From Palsa-1033 sp963735455 (GTDB taxonomy: Bacteria > Chloroflexota > Limnocylindria > Limnocylindrales > CSP1-4), in assembly GCA_963735455.1 (NCBI GenBank), contig CAVTKZ010000002.1, positions 1,240,001 through 1,304,000 on the forward strand: a stretch of DNA of 64,000 nt. The letters are read 5' to 3'. The translations under genes were made by a program, and so were the position numbers. Below the pieces are notes generated by a model, which worked only from the letters and a program-made list of their open reading frames with translations, was not told the origin of the DNA and searched no databases. Shown in pieces: positions 24,607 through 33,803 of the stretch; positions within the stretch are counted from its first letter, which is position 1; each line of letters begins with the position of its first letter.

Positions 24607-26414
24607 CAGCCGGCCCGCGGGCCGGCCTGGGCCAGGGCGACGCCCGGCGCCAGGCTGGTCGAGGAGGCCTCCGAGCCGGCGGCCAGGCGGGCAACCACGC
24701 CGGCATTGGTGCCCGCCGGGGCCGCATCCCGGATCTCGAGCTGGAGCGACTCGTAGCCGCCGAACGAGCGGATCAGCGGCCGGGCGACCACGTCGATCCG
24801 ATCCCCTTCCCCGACGAGGCCGGCCAGGTCCGTCCAGCCGAAGGCAATTCCGTCGACCACGTCCAAGCGGCGCTTGAGGGTCAGCTGGGTGTGGCCGCCG
24901 GCCGCGGCCCGGACCCGGGTGACCGTCAGCCCGGCCACCACGATCAGCGGGTCGGGATTGCCGGGACCGGTCGGTGCAAGGCAGGCGAGGTCGGCGATCA
25001 GGGCGTAGTCGAGGCCGAGGGCCGGCAGGACCAGCTCGACGTTCAGGCTCGGGCGGCCGGGCTCGGCCGTGCCGAGGCTGGCCCCGGCGAGAGCCAGGAA
25101 GCGTTCCTGGAATGCCGCCCAGCGATCACTGGGAAGCTCGAGGCCGGCGGCACCGGGATGGCCCCCGTGCCGGGTCAGGAGGTCGTCGCAGCCGACCAGG
25201 ATCGCCGCCAGGTCGACCCCGCCGGCACTCCGGCACGAAGCCCGGACCACGCCATCGAGCTCCGTCCCGACGACCGCCGGCCGGCCGCGCTCCTCCGCCA
25301 GGCGGGCGGCGACGAGGCCGATCACCCCGATCGGCCAGGTGCCCACGACCAGCGTCGCGGCGGCGTCACCGGGCTGCGAGGCGACCGCAGCGTTTGCTTC
25401 GAAGACCGCCTTGCGGGTCATCGTCCGGCGGTCGACGTTGTTGGCCTCGAGTCGTTCGGCGAGGGCGTCGGCCTCGGCCCGGTCGTCGGTCAGCAGCAGG
25501 GCCGCGGCGTCGGCCGCGCTGCCCACCCGGCCGGCTGCGTTCAGGCGCGGGGCGATCACGAACGAGACGGTCTCGAGGTCGACCGCCGCCGGCGCCTGGC
25601 CGGCGCGACCGAGGAGGGCGGCGAGCCCGACCAGGGGCGCCGTCCGGATCCGCTCCAGGCCGATCCGGGCGATTGCCCGGTTCTCGCCCAGGATCGGGGC
25701 CACGTCGGCGACGGTCCCGATCGCCGCCAGCTCGGCCAGGGCCAGGGCGGCCTCGGCTCCGCCGGGCAGGCCGGCCAGCAACAGCTGGGCCATCTTGAAC
25801 GCCACGCCACTGCCCGCCAGGCGGTCGTCGGGGTAGATCGACCCGGGCCGATGGGCGTTGACCAGGGCGTATGCCGCTGGACGAAGGTCGGGGACCCGGT
25901 GGTGATCGGTGATCAGGACGTCGATCCCCCGCCGGTTGGCCTCGTCGACCGGGGCCACGCTCGACGAGCCGGTGTCGACGGTGATGATCACGGCATGGCC
26001 GGCGGCCGCCGCGGCTTCGACAGCCCGCCGGGACAGCCCGTGGCCCTCCTCGAGCCGGCTGGGGACGTAGGGCTCGGCAACCAGGCCGAAACGGCGCACG
26101 GCGCGGACCATGATCGCGAGGCCGGTCAGGCCATCCGCGTCGAAGTCGCCGAAGACGAGGACGCTGCCCCGCTCGGCCCGGAGGCGGGTCAGGCGCTCGA
26201 GCAGCCGCTCGGCGTCGGGCAGCAGGCCCGGGTCGTGCAGCCCGGCCTCCGGCGGCCCGAGGTAGTCCTCCAGGAGCGCCGGGCTGTCGATGCCCCGGCC
26301 GGCCAGGATCTCGATCAGGCGACCCGAGACGCCCCGTTCGAGCCCCGCGGCAAGGAGCGCCGGGTCGGGCTGGACCTGGGCCGGGAGCTGCCAGTCGAAA
26401 CGGGGTTCCAGCAC
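24606..26414 (-). CDS. recJ: single-stranded-DNA-specific exonuclease RecJ
   Basis: 602 aa. The DHH phosphoesterase core shows VLVFGDFDADGLTGLAIMVR (motif I), VIITVDTGSSS (motif II), LITDHHRVPD (motif III, DHH) and LAAIGTVADVAPILGENRAI (motif IV). The DHHA1 part has GVIGLVAARLAEERGRPAVV and RHGGHPGAAGLELP. A C-terminal OB-like region (GNPDPLIVVAGLTVTRVRAA) follows. RecJ degrades 5' ends of single strands in recombination and repair. Total length matches RecJ. It follows secF by 107 nt, a gap in which I see no gene. Confidence 0.96.
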   Translation of the reverse strand: MLEPRFDWQLPAQVQPDPALLAAGLERGVSGRLIEILAGRGIDSPALLEDYLGPPEAGLHDPGLLPDAERLLERLTRLRAERGSVLVFGDFDADGLTGLAIMVRAVRRFGLVAEPYVPSRLEEGHGLSRRAVEAAAAAGHAVIITVDTGSSSVAPVDEANRRGIDVLITDHHRVPDLRPAAYALVNAHRPGSIYPDDRLAGSGVAFKMAQLLLAGLPGGAEAALALAELAAIGTVADVAPILGENRAIARIGLERIRTAPLVGLAALLGRAGQAPAAVDLETVSFVIAPRLNAAGRVGSAADAAALLLTDDRAEADALAERLEANNVDRRTMTRKAVFEANAAVASQPGDAAATLVVGTWPIGVIGLVAARLAEERGRPAVVGTELDGVVRASCRSAGGVDLAAILVGCDDLLTRHGGHPGAAGLELPSDRWAAFQERFLALAGASLGTAEPGRPSLNVELVLPALGLDYALIADLACLAPTGPGNPDPLIVVAGLTVTRVRAAAGGHTQLTLKRRLDVVDGIAFGWTDLAGLVGEGDRIDVVARPLIRSFGGYESLQLEIRDAAPAGTNAGVVARLAAGSEASSTSLAPGVALAQAGPRAG

Positions 26415-26521
26415 GGCCCTAGATTGCGCCGGCCGGCTTCATCGGGGCTCTACCACTGCTGCACTGGACGACCGGCCGGCGCCGGCAGTGACGCGGGCAA
26501 TCGATCGGCCGGTGGCCACGC

Positions 26522-27715
26522 TCAGGACGCGGAGCGACGGGCGGGCCGGCCGGCCGGCTGGCGACCGCGCCGGCGGTCCTCCCAGTTCTGCCAGACGACC
26601 AGGAGCGGGCTGGCGTTGAAGATCGAGGAGTAGGTCCCGGAGACGATTCCGATCAGGAGGGCCAGGACGAAGTAGCGGATCGAGGCGCCGCCGAACAGGA
26701 GCAGCGCGGTCAGGGTCAGCACGACCGTCAGGCTGGTATTGATCGAGCGGCCGAAGGTCTGCAGGACGGAGTGGTTGACGATCTGCTCGAAGGGCTCGCC
26801 GGCGTGGCGCGACTTGTTCTCCCGGATCCGGTCGTAGACCACGATCGTGTCATGGACGCTGAAGCCGATCACGGTCAGCATCGCGGTCACGAACAGGGCG
26901 TCGATCTCGACCCGGAAGAAGGTGCCCAGGATCGCGAAGGTGCCCACGACCACGACCACGTCGTGGAGCAGGGCAACGAGCGCGGTCGCCCCGAACTTCA
27001 CGTCCCGGAACCGGAAGGTCATCCAGGCCAGGATCCCGATCGAGCCCAGGATCACCAGCAGGATGGCCTGCTGGGTGAGCTCCTGGCTGATCACCGGCCC
27101 GACGGTCGTCAGGGTTCGCTGCGAGTCGATCGGGCCGAGCGTGTCCTGGAGTGCCCCGGCGATCTCGCCGAACTTGCCCGAGGTGGGCAGGACCGAGTTG
27201 CCCTGGCCGGGCGACGGGCTGGGAGTCAGCCCGCCGGCGCCGGTGCCGGGCGAGCCGGACGGCGCCGGGCTGGGGCTCGGGCTGGCCGACGGGGCGGGAG
27301 TCGGGCTCGGACTGGGGCTGGAGCTCGGCGCTGCACTGGCGGCCGCCGAACCACTGGCGCTCGGGCCAGCGCTTGCGCCGCTGGATGACGCGGGGCTGGC
27401 CGATGGCGGCGGGGTGGGCGGCGGAGTGCCCAGCGCCGCGGTCTTGGTCTGGATCTCGTAAAAGCCGTCGCTCGTGGCCAGGACCTCGGCGTCGTCGATC
27501 CCGTGGGCCGCGAAGACGGCCTTGATCTGGTCGGCGCTCACGGTTCGATCCTTGAACCGGATCTCCCAGGTCGTGCCGCCAGTGTAGTCGATCGAGAACT
27601 GCAGGCCGACCGCGCCGTTGCTGACCGGGGTCAGGAGGATGAAGATCAGGCCGGGGATCGTCAGCAGGGCGGAGAAGGCGAAGAACCAGCGCCGCTTGCC
27701 GATGACATCAAACAC
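26522..27715 (-). CDS. secF: protein translocase subunit SecF with a long low-complexity insert
   Basis: 397 aa, about 80 longer than usual. TM1 is FFAFSALLTIPGLIFILLTP, followed by the conserved QFSIDYTGGTTWEIRF. Residues about 97-175 are almost only Pro, Ser, Ala and Gly (for example SPSPSPTPAPSASPSPSP) and lie in the external P1 domain. The membrane part is normal: GSIGILAWMTFRFRDVKFGA, HDVVVVVGTFAILG and SVHDTIVVYDRIRENK (VxDT/DRIREN motif). SecDF uses the proton gradient to help protein export. It overlaps secD by 8 nt. Confidence 0.95.
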   Translation of the reverse strand: MFDVIGKRRWFFAFSALLTIPGLIFILLTPVSNGAVGLQFSIDYTGGTTWEIRFKDRTVSADQIKAVFAAHGIDDAEVLATSDGFYEIQTKTAALGTPPPTPPPSASPASSSGASAGPSASGSAAASAAPSSSPSPSPTPAPSASPSPSPAPSGSPGTGAGGLTPSPSPGQGNSVLPTSGKFGEIAGALQDTLGPIDSQRTLTTVGPVISQELTQQAILLVILGSIGILAWMTFRFRDVKFGATALVALLHDVVVVVGTFAILGTFFRVEIDALFVTAMLTVIGFSVHDTIVVYDRIRENKSRHAGEPFEQIVNHSVLQTFGRSINTSLTVVLTLTALLLFGGASIRYFVLALLIGIVSGTYSSIFNASPLLVVWQNWEDRRRGRQPAGRPARRSAS

Positions 27716-29102
27716 GCGCGCGGGCCTCGCGCCGGGGGCGCCCGGCGAAGCGGCCCAGGAACTCGTCCTCGCGCATCCCGAAGAAGCTGGCTCGCTGGAA
27801 GGCCGGCGTCCGGACGATCACTCGCAGGATCGTCCGGGTGACGACGATCGCGGTGAACATCGAGACGAGGATCCCCAGGATCAGGACCAGGGCGAAGCCC
27901 TTGATCGTCGGCGAGCCGAAGGTATACAGGATCGAGGCCGTGATCAGGCTCGAGACGTTCGAGTCGAGGATCGAGTTCCAGGCCCGGCTGAAGCCGGCCT
28001 CGATCGCCGAGATGAGCGACTTGCCCGAGCGCAGCTCCTCCTTGGTCCGCTCGAAGATCAGGATGTTCGCGTCGACGGCCATCCCGATCGACAGGACGAA
28101 GCCGGCGATCCCGGCCAGGGTCAGGGTGACCGGGATGAACCGGAACAGGGCGTATACGACCAGGGCGTAGTAGACGAGCGCGAAATCGGCCAGCAGGCCC
28201 GGCAGCCGGTAGTAGAGGAGCATGAACAGGAAGACGAGGGCGATCCCGATCCCGCCGCCGAGCAGGCTCTGGCTCAGGAACGAGGCGCCCAGGGTGGCGC
28301 TGATCGTGGTCCCCTGGACCTCCTTGATCGGGAACGGCAGCGAGCCGTACTTCAGGACCGTGACCAGGTTGTTGACCTGGGCCTGGGCGCCGCTGCCGGT
28401 GCCGACGGTGATCTCGCCGTGACCGCCCGGGATCGCCGAGTTGATGCTCGGGGCGGAGATGACCGTCCCGTCGAGGACGATCGCGAAGAAGTTTCCGACG
28501 TTCTGGGTGGTGTAGGTCCCGAACAGCGAGGCCGCGTCGCTGGACAGCTCAAAGTCGACCACCGGCGTGCCGTTCTGGTCCGTCGCCGCGACCGCCGAGG
28601 TGACCGCCGTGCCGCCGAAGAGCGGCTTGAGGGTCGGGTCGTTGGGCAGGGGCTGACCCTCGGTGACGCCGGTCGGGCCGCTCGGGTTCGTGCTGGCCGT
28701 GCCGTACTTGGCGGGCGGCAGGGGGATGAACTGGAGCAGCCCGGTCGAGCCGACGAGCTTGGTGATCGCGTCCTCGTCGGTCTCGCCGGGCAGCTCGACG
28801 ACGACCCGGTCGGTGCCCTGGGTGACGACCTGCGGCTCGGACACGCCGATCCCGTTGACCCGCCGCTCGATGATGTCCTTGATCGTGTTCATCGCGTCGC
28901 CGTCGGGCGCGACGCCGTTGACCGGCAGGGCCTGGTATTCGACCCGGACGCCGCCCTCCAGGTCCAGCCCCAGCTTGGTCTCGACGATCGGGTTGGTCGC
29001 GGTCGAGCCGCTCATGCTGGGCAGCCGCAGGCCCGGCCAGAAATCGAGGACAAGGGCGGCGATCCCGATGACCAGGATCAGCAAGGGACCGGCTCTGCGC
29101 AT
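27708..29102 (-). CDS. secD: protein translocase subunit SecD
   Basis: 464 aa from ATG 29102 (MRRAGPLLILVIGIAALVLD). The N-terminal helix is followed by GLDLEGGVRVEYQA (D-L-x-G-G signature), the external P1 domain with VGSTGLLQFIPLPP, and five C-terminal membrane helices. These include GTTISATLGASFLSQSL, FVLSIGMAVDANILIFERTK (the D-A-N-I-L-I-F-E-R motif) and SSLITASILYTFGSPTIKGF. It pairs with SecF downstream and follows uvrC by 29 nt. Confidence 0.96.
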   Translation of the reverse strand: MRRAGPLLILVIGIAALVLDFWPGLRLPSMSGSTATNPIVETKLGLDLEGGVRVEYQALPVNGVAPDGDAMNTIKDIIERRVNGIGVSEPQVVTQGTDRVVVELPGETDEDAITKLVGSTGLLQFIPLPPAKYGTASTNPSGPTGVTEGQPLPNDPTLKPLFGGTAVTSAVAATDQNGTPVVDFELSSDAASLFGTYTTQNVGNFFAIVLDGTVISAPSINSAIPGGHGEITVGTGSGAQAQVNNLVTVLKYGSLPFPIKEVQGTTISATLGASFLSQSLLGGGIGIALVFLFMLLYYRLPGLLADFALVYYALVVYALFRFIPVTLTLAGIAGFVLSIGMAVDANILIFERTKEELRSGKSLISAIEAGFSRAWNSILDSNVSSLITASILYTFGSPTIKGFALVLILGILVSMFTAIVVTRTILRVIVRTPAFQRASFFGMREDEFLGRFAGRPRREARARV

Positions 29103-29131
29103 CGCGCCGGACAATAGCAGGAATGCCGGGG

Positions 29132-30982
29132 CTAGGCCTCCAGGGTCGCCTTGATCCGGCCGGCCAGGGCGGGGCCGATCCCGGGCACCGCGGCGATCTG
29201 CTCGACCGGCGCGTCGCGGATCCGTTTGGTCGACCCGAAGACCCGCAGGAGGGCCTGCTTGCGCTTGGGGCCCACGCCCGGCAGATCGTCGAAGGCCGAG
29301 CGGATCGAGGCCTTGGCCCGCAGGTCACGGTGATACGTGATCGCGAAGCGGTGGGCCTCGTCGCGCAGGCGCTGGACCAGGTACAGGGCTCCCGAGGTCG
29401 GTGGCAGGAGGATCGGCTCGGAGCGGCCGGGCAGGAAGAGCTCCTCACGCTCCTTGGCCAGCCCGGCGAGGGGCACGTCCTCCATGCCCAGCTCGGCGAA
29501 GACCTCGGCGGCAGCGCTGACCTGGCCCTTGCCGCCGTCCACGATCACCAGGTCGGGCAGCCGCCAGCGGAGCTCCTCGGCACTGCCCTCCTCGGCCACG
29601 GCCGCCCGCCGGAAGCGCCGGCGGAGCACCTCCTGGTGGCTGGCGAAGTCGTTGGGACCCTCGACCGACTTGATCCGGAAGCGGCGATAGTCGCCGGTCC
29701 GCGGTTTGCCGTCCTCGAAGACGACCATGCTCGCCACGGATTGCGCCCCCTGGAAGTTGCTGATGTCGTAGCACTCGATCCGCATCGGCGGGTTCGCCAG
29801 CCCGAGGGCCTCGCCGAGCTCGGTCAGGGCACCCAGGGTCTTGCCCTGGTCGGCCAGCCAGCGGACCTGCTCGCGCTCAAGCATTTCGCCCGCGTTGCGC
29901 CGGGCGAGCTCGAGGAGCTGGCGCTTCTCGCCGCGCAGGGGCACCCGCAGATGGACCGGGCCGCCCCGCCGGTCGGCCAGGAACGCCTCCAGGTCTGCCG
30001 ACTCGCGGGGCAGGGCCGGGACCAGGACCTCGGGCGGGACCGACGCCGCGCGGGCGTAGAACTGGAGCAGGAAGCCGGCCAGGACCTCCTCGTCGGGCAC
30101 CTCGCGCGGGGCTTCCAGCAGGAAGACGTCGCGCCCGACCAGGGCCCCATCGCGGACCGCGAAGAGCTGCACGGCGGCCTGGTTGTCACGCCGGGCCAGG
30201 CCGATCAGATCGAGGGTGGTCCGGGCGAAGGCCGCCATCTTCTGGCTCTCCATCGTCCGGCCGATCGCCCGGACCTTGTCCCGGAGGCTGGCCGCCCGCT
30301 CATAGTCCGTCCGCTCGGAGGCGGCCTCCATCTCGCTCGTCAGACCGGCCAGGAGGGTCTCCTGGCGACCCTCGAGGAAGAGCTCGATCTGGGCGATGTC
30401 GCGCCGGTAGGCCTCCTTCGAGATCGTCTCGATGCACGGACCCTGGCAGCGCTTGATGTGGTACAGCAGGCACGGCCGGGCCAGGGCCCGCTTGCCTGCG
30501 CTGATCTCGATCGTGCACGTCCGGAAGGGGAACAGGCGCCGGATCAGGTTCATCGATTCGTCGACCGATGAGGCCGAGGCGTACGGCCCGAAGTAGCGGC
30601 TGCCGTCGTTGACCAGCTTGCGCGTCCGCTCGACCCGCGGGAAGTCGTCGGCCAGGGTGATCTTGATGTAGGGGTAGCTCTTGTCGTCCTTGAGCCGGAC
30701 GTTGAAGCGGGGCTGGAAGCGCTTGATCAGGTTCGCTTCGAGGAGGAGCGCCTCGGAGACCGAGTCGGTCAGAGTCGTCTCGACGTCGGCCACCCGGTCG
30801 ATCACGCTCCGGATCAGGTGGACCTCGCCGGCCGGGCTCTGCTTCTGCCAGTAGCTCCGGACCCGATTGCGCAGGCTCTGGGCCTTGCCCACGTACAGGA
30901 CGTCGCCCCGGCTGTCCTTCATCAGGTAGACGCCGGGCCGGTCGGGCAGCTTGCGCAGGGTGGCTTCGAGTTGGGGGGTCAC
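29132..30982 (-). CDS. uvrC: excinuclease ABC subunit C
   Basis: 616 aa. GIY-YIG domain: LRKLPDRPGVYLMKDSRGDV, LYVGKAQSLRNRVRSYW. A Cys cluster follows (FPFRTCTIE, RPCLLYHIKRCQGPC), then the UvrB-binding UVR motif (TDYERAASLRDKVRAIGRT). The RNase H-like 3'... 5'-incision domain has RIECYDISNFQGAQSVASMV and DLVIVDGGKGQVSAA. Two C-terminal HhH motifs are FDDLPGVGPKRKQALLRVFG and IAAVPGIGPALAGRIKATLE. UvrC makes both incisions in nucleotide excision repair. It is divergent from the helicase gene at 31018, and first gene of the long minus-strand block. Confidence 0.97.
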   Translation of the reverse strand: MTPQLEATLRKLPDRPGVYLMKDSRGDVLYVGKAQSLRNRVRSYWQKQSPAGEVHLIRSVIDRVADVETTLTDSVSEALLLEANLIKRFQPRFNVRLKDDKSYPYIKITLADDFPRVERTRKLVNDGSRYFGPYASASSVDESMNLIRRLFPFRTCTIEISAGKRALARPCLLYHIKRCQGPCIETISKEAYRRDIAQIELFLEGRQETLLAGLTSEMEAASERTDYERAASLRDKVRAIGRTMESQKMAAFARTTLDLIGLARRDNQAAVQLFAVRDGALVGRDVFLLEAPREVPDEEVLAGFLLQFYARAASVPPEVLVPALPRESADLEAFLADRRGGPVHLRVPLRGEKRQLLELARRNAGEMLEREQVRWLADQGKTLGALTELGEALGLANPPMRIECYDISNFQGAQSVASMVVFEDGKPRTGDYRRFRIKSVEGPNDFASHQEVLRRRFRRAAVAEEGSAEELRWRLPDLVIVDGGKGQVSAAAEVFAELGMEDVPLAGLAKEREELFLPGRSEPILLPPTSGALYLVQRLRDEAHRFAITYHRDLRAKASIRSAFDDLPGVGPKRKQALLRVFGSTKRIRDAPVEQIAAVPGIGPALAGRIKATLEA

Positions 30983-31017
30983 CCTCCGATGCTACCCGAG
31001 GACGCCGCGCCGGGCGG

Positions 31018-32658
31018 ATGAGCGCCCGGCAAGAGGCCTTTGCCAGACTCCGAGCCATGGCCCAGCAGCCCCTGGTGACGGAGCCCCTGGCTCGCCTCGC
31101 GCCGGACCAGCGCGCCGCGGCGACGGCTCGCCCTGGGCCGGTCCTGTGCCTGGCCCCGGCCGGCAGCGGCAAGACCACGACCCTGGTTGCCCGCGTCGCC
31201 TGGCTGATCGACGGCGGGGTGGACCCGGCCACGATCGCGGCGATCACCTTCAATCGGCGGGCGGCCGCGGAGCTGGCCGAGCGGTTGGACGAGGCCCTGG
31301 CGCCGGTGCGCCTGGCGCCCGAGGCTGTCCAGGTTCGGACGTTCCATGCCCTCGGGCTCGAGATCCTGCGCGACGCGGGCGGGAGATCGCCGGTCGTCGC
31401 GGATCGGAGCGGGCTCCTGGGGCACCTGTTTCCCGACCTGGACGACGCACAGCTGGCCGACCTCGACACAGCGATCTCGCGGCTCAAGGTCGAGCTCGGC
31501 GTGTCCGCGCCCGAGGTCGAGGCCGATCCGGATGCGGGTCCCATCGCCCGGCGTTTCGTGACCTACCAGCACGCCCTCGAGGATCGCGGCGCGCTCGACT
31601 TCGATGACCTGGTTCAGGATGCGCTGCGCGCCCTCGAGTCGAATCCCGAGCTGCTCGGCCGCTGGCGCCGGCGCTGCGGCCACCTCCTGGTCGACGAGAT
31701 CCAGGACGCTGACCGGGCCCAGCTCGAGCTCGCCCTGGCCCTCGCCGCGCCGGCCAACAAGGTCTTCCTGGTCGGCGACGATGACCAGTCGATCTATGGC
31801 TGGCGGCTGGCCGATGTCCGGCGGATCTTCGGCCTGGCCGCCCGGCTGCCCGGCCTCGAGCGACACGTCCTGATCACGAACTACCGCTGCCCGCGGCCGG
31901 TCGTCGAGCGCTCGACCCGGCTGATCGCCGTGAATCGGGAGCGGTTCGCCAAGGCGGTGCGGCCCGGGCCCGACGGCGCCGGCCGGCTGGTCCTGGCCCC
32001 GGACGCCGACGCGGATGATGAACGGATTGGCCGGGTCCTCGACTCGTGGCCGGCCGACGAGGGCCGCCTGGCGGTGATTGCCCGAACGAACGTCGAGCTC
32101 ATCCCCGCCGCAACAGCCGCGCTCGAGCGCGGGATCACGTTCAGCGCCGGCGGCCTCGACCTGCCGCTTGAAGCGCCGGGCCTCGACGCGGCGATGGCCG
32201 CTCTCGGGTCTGCCGAGCGGGCCGACGCCGGCGTCCCACTCCTCGTCCTGATCGGCCGGATGCGCGTCGAGGCGACAGGACCGTTGGCGACCGCCTGCGA
32301 TCTGCTCCTGGGCTGGGCTCCACGCTACTCGAGCGCCGCGGGCCTGCACCAAGCGATCGAGGCGGCGCGGCGCAGGCTGGCCCAGCTCGAGGCCGGGCCG
32401 GCGCGTCTCACGCTGGCCAGCGCCCATGCGGTCAAAGGCCTTGAGTTCGACCACGTCCTCGTCCTGATGGACGCCGATCGGTTCCCGAGCCAACGGGCGC
32501 TGGGCGAGGCCCTGGAACCGGAGCGGGCGCTCGAGGAGGAGCGTCGCCTGGCCTATGTCGCCTGGACCCGCGCCCGCCGCTCGCTGACCCTGCTCTATGA
32601 CCCGGGCGGACCATCGCGCTTCCTCCTCGACGCGTTCTCCCCGGGCGAGCTCGGTTGA
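31018..32658 (+). CDS. UvrD/Rep-type ATP-dependent helicase, short form
   Basis: 546 aa from ATG 31018 (an internal Met at 31057 is also possible). Superfamily 1 motifs in order: Walker A LAPAGSGKTTTLVARVAWLI, Ia AITFNRRAAAELAERL, II HLLVDEIQDADRAQLELAL (DEIQD), III VFLVGDDDQSIYGWRLADVR, IV region LITNYRCPRPVVERSTR, V SAHAVKGLEFDHVLVLMD and VI RRLAYVAWTRARRSLTLLYD. It is clearly shorter than UvrD/PcrA (about 720 aa), because the region between motifs IV and V (2B domain) is reduced. It is a 3'-5' DNA helicase by family. Its gene is divergent from uvrC with a 35-nt gap. Confidence 0.92.
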   Translation: MSARQEAFARLRAMAQQPLVTEPLARLAPDQRAAATARPGPVLCLAPAGSGKTTTLVARVAWLIDGGVDPATIAAITFNRRAAAELAERLDEALAPVRLAPEAVQVRTFHALGLEILRDAGGRSPVVADRSGLLGHLFPDLDDAQLADLDTAISRLKVELGVSAPEVEADPDAGPIARRFVTYQHALEDRGALDFDDLVQDALRALESNPELLGRWRRRCGHLLVDEIQDADRAQLELALALAAPANKVFLVGDDDQSIYGWRLADVRRIFGLAARLPGLERHVLITNYRCPRPVVERSTRLIAVNRERFAKAVRPGPDGAGRLVLAPDADADDERIGRVLDSWPADEGRLAVIARTNVELIPAATAALERGITFSAGGLDLPLEAPGLDAAMAALGSAERADAGVPLLVLIGRMRVEATGPLATACDLLLGWAPRYSSAAGLHQAIEAARRRLAQLEAGPARLTLASAHAVKGLEFDHVLVLMDADRFPSQRALGEALEPERALEEERRLAYVAWTRARRSLTLLYDPGGPSRFLLDAFSPGELG

Positions 32659-32690
32659 CGAGCGGCCGGGCCGGCCGCTAGCGTCGGGCG

Positions 32691-33797
32691 ATGGACGAGG
32701 TGCCGCTCACAAGCCTCCTCTCGCAGGCATTCGTCGCCTTCACGATCGAGTGCGACAACGAGTTCGAGCGGCAGATGCCCCATCGGACGGCGGCTCGACG
32801 CTCGAGCGCGAACCGGCGCGAGGTGCCCTGGCTGACCTCGATGGTCATGTGGTTCAGCTGCCTCCGCTTCGTGCCCGACGAGGGCCGCTCGGTCGAGGCG
32901 GTGGAACGCCTCGCTCGAACGAGCACGAATTGGAACGGCATGGAGCGCTGGGGCTATGTCGATGTCGGCTCGGATCCGGCCGATCCCCGACCACGACCGC
33001 CGCGCAAGGACTGGATCGTCCGGCTCACGCCGGCCGGCCGGCGCGCCCAGGCGATCTGGCGCCCGTTGGGCGAAGAGATCGAGGATCGCTGGCGAGATCG
33101 CTTCGGTAGCGCCGAGGTCGGTCGCCTGCGCGAGCGGCTGTCGACGATCGCGGCCCGGCTCGATCCAACGCTGCCGGACTGCCTGCCGATCCTGCGCTAC
33201 GGCCTGTTCAGCCGATTGCCAGAGCGCCGACCTTCGCTCGTCCCCGACGAGGCGGCGATCGAGACGGGCCCACTGGCGCTGTCGAGCCTGATGGCCAAGG
33301 TCCTCCTCTCGGCGGCGCTCGAATTCGAGGACCGCTGGCCGATTTCCCTGGCCGTCAGCTCGGACGTCCTGGCCAGCCTCGATGGGGACGGCCAGCGCCT
33401 GCGCGACGTGGCCCTCCGCTCAGGTGTCTCCCGGGAGGCGATCGCGATGGCCCTGGGGGTGCTCGCGAAGGCCGGCCTGGTCACGCTCGAGCCGATGCCA
33501 GGCGGCCGGCCCGGCAAGGTCGTCCGTCTCACGGGGAAGGGCGAGGCCGCGCAGCGCGCGAATGAGGCGCGCCTCGCCGCCGTCGAGGCCGCCTGGCGAG
33601 ACCGCTTCGGAAGCGACGCCACCGACAGCCTGCGGGCGTCCGTCGAGGCGATCGTCCAGCCGGGCGCAGGGCGGTCGCCGCTGTTCCGCGGCCTGGCGCC
33701 AGACCCGGATGGCTGGCGCGCGACGGTGCCGATCCCCGAGACGTTGCCCCACTTCCCGATGGTCCTCCATCGGGGCGGCTACCCCGACGGCAGCTAG
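32691..33797 (+). CDS. tandem MarR-like winged-helix protein
   Basis: 368 aa. Two similar halves are visible. The first contains LTPAGRRAQAIWRPLGEEIE then RWRDRFGSAEVGRLRERLST. The second contains LTGKGEAAQRANEARLAAVE then AWRDRFGSDATDSLRASVEA. In the second half the HTH is RLRDVALRSGVSREAIAMAL GVLAKAGLVTLEPMP, like MarR family wings; the N-terminal half keeps the wing-like LTPAGR but a poorer HTH. It probably binds DNA as an intramolecular pseudo-dimer. The ligand and targets are unknown. It follows the helicase gene by 32 nt on the same strand. Confidence 0.7.
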   Translation: MDEVPLTSLLSQAFVAFTIECDNEFERQMPHRTAARRSSANRREVPWLTSMVMWFSCLRFVPDEGRSVEAVERLARTSTNWNGMERWGYVDVGSDPADPRPRPPRKDWIVRLTPAGRRAQAIWRPLGEEIEDRWRDRFGSAEVGRLRERLSTIAARLDPTLPDCLPILRYGLFSRLPERRPSLVPDEAAIETGPLALSSLMAKVLLSAALEFEDRWPISLAVSSDVLASLDGDGQRLRDVALRSGVSREAIAMALGVLAKAGLVTLEPMPGGRPGKVVRLTGKGEAAQRANEARLAAVEAAWRDRFGSDATDSLRASVEAIVQPGAGRSPLFRGLAPDPDGWRATVPIPETLPHFPMVLHRGGYPDGS

Positions 33798-33803
33798 GCC
33801 GGC

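Noticed and set aside
26415..26521. Possible tRNA-like fold between recJ and secF
   Set aside because: The GC-rich inverted repeats there (ACCGGCCGGCGCCGG-like) do not form a cloverleaf and lack a T-loop.
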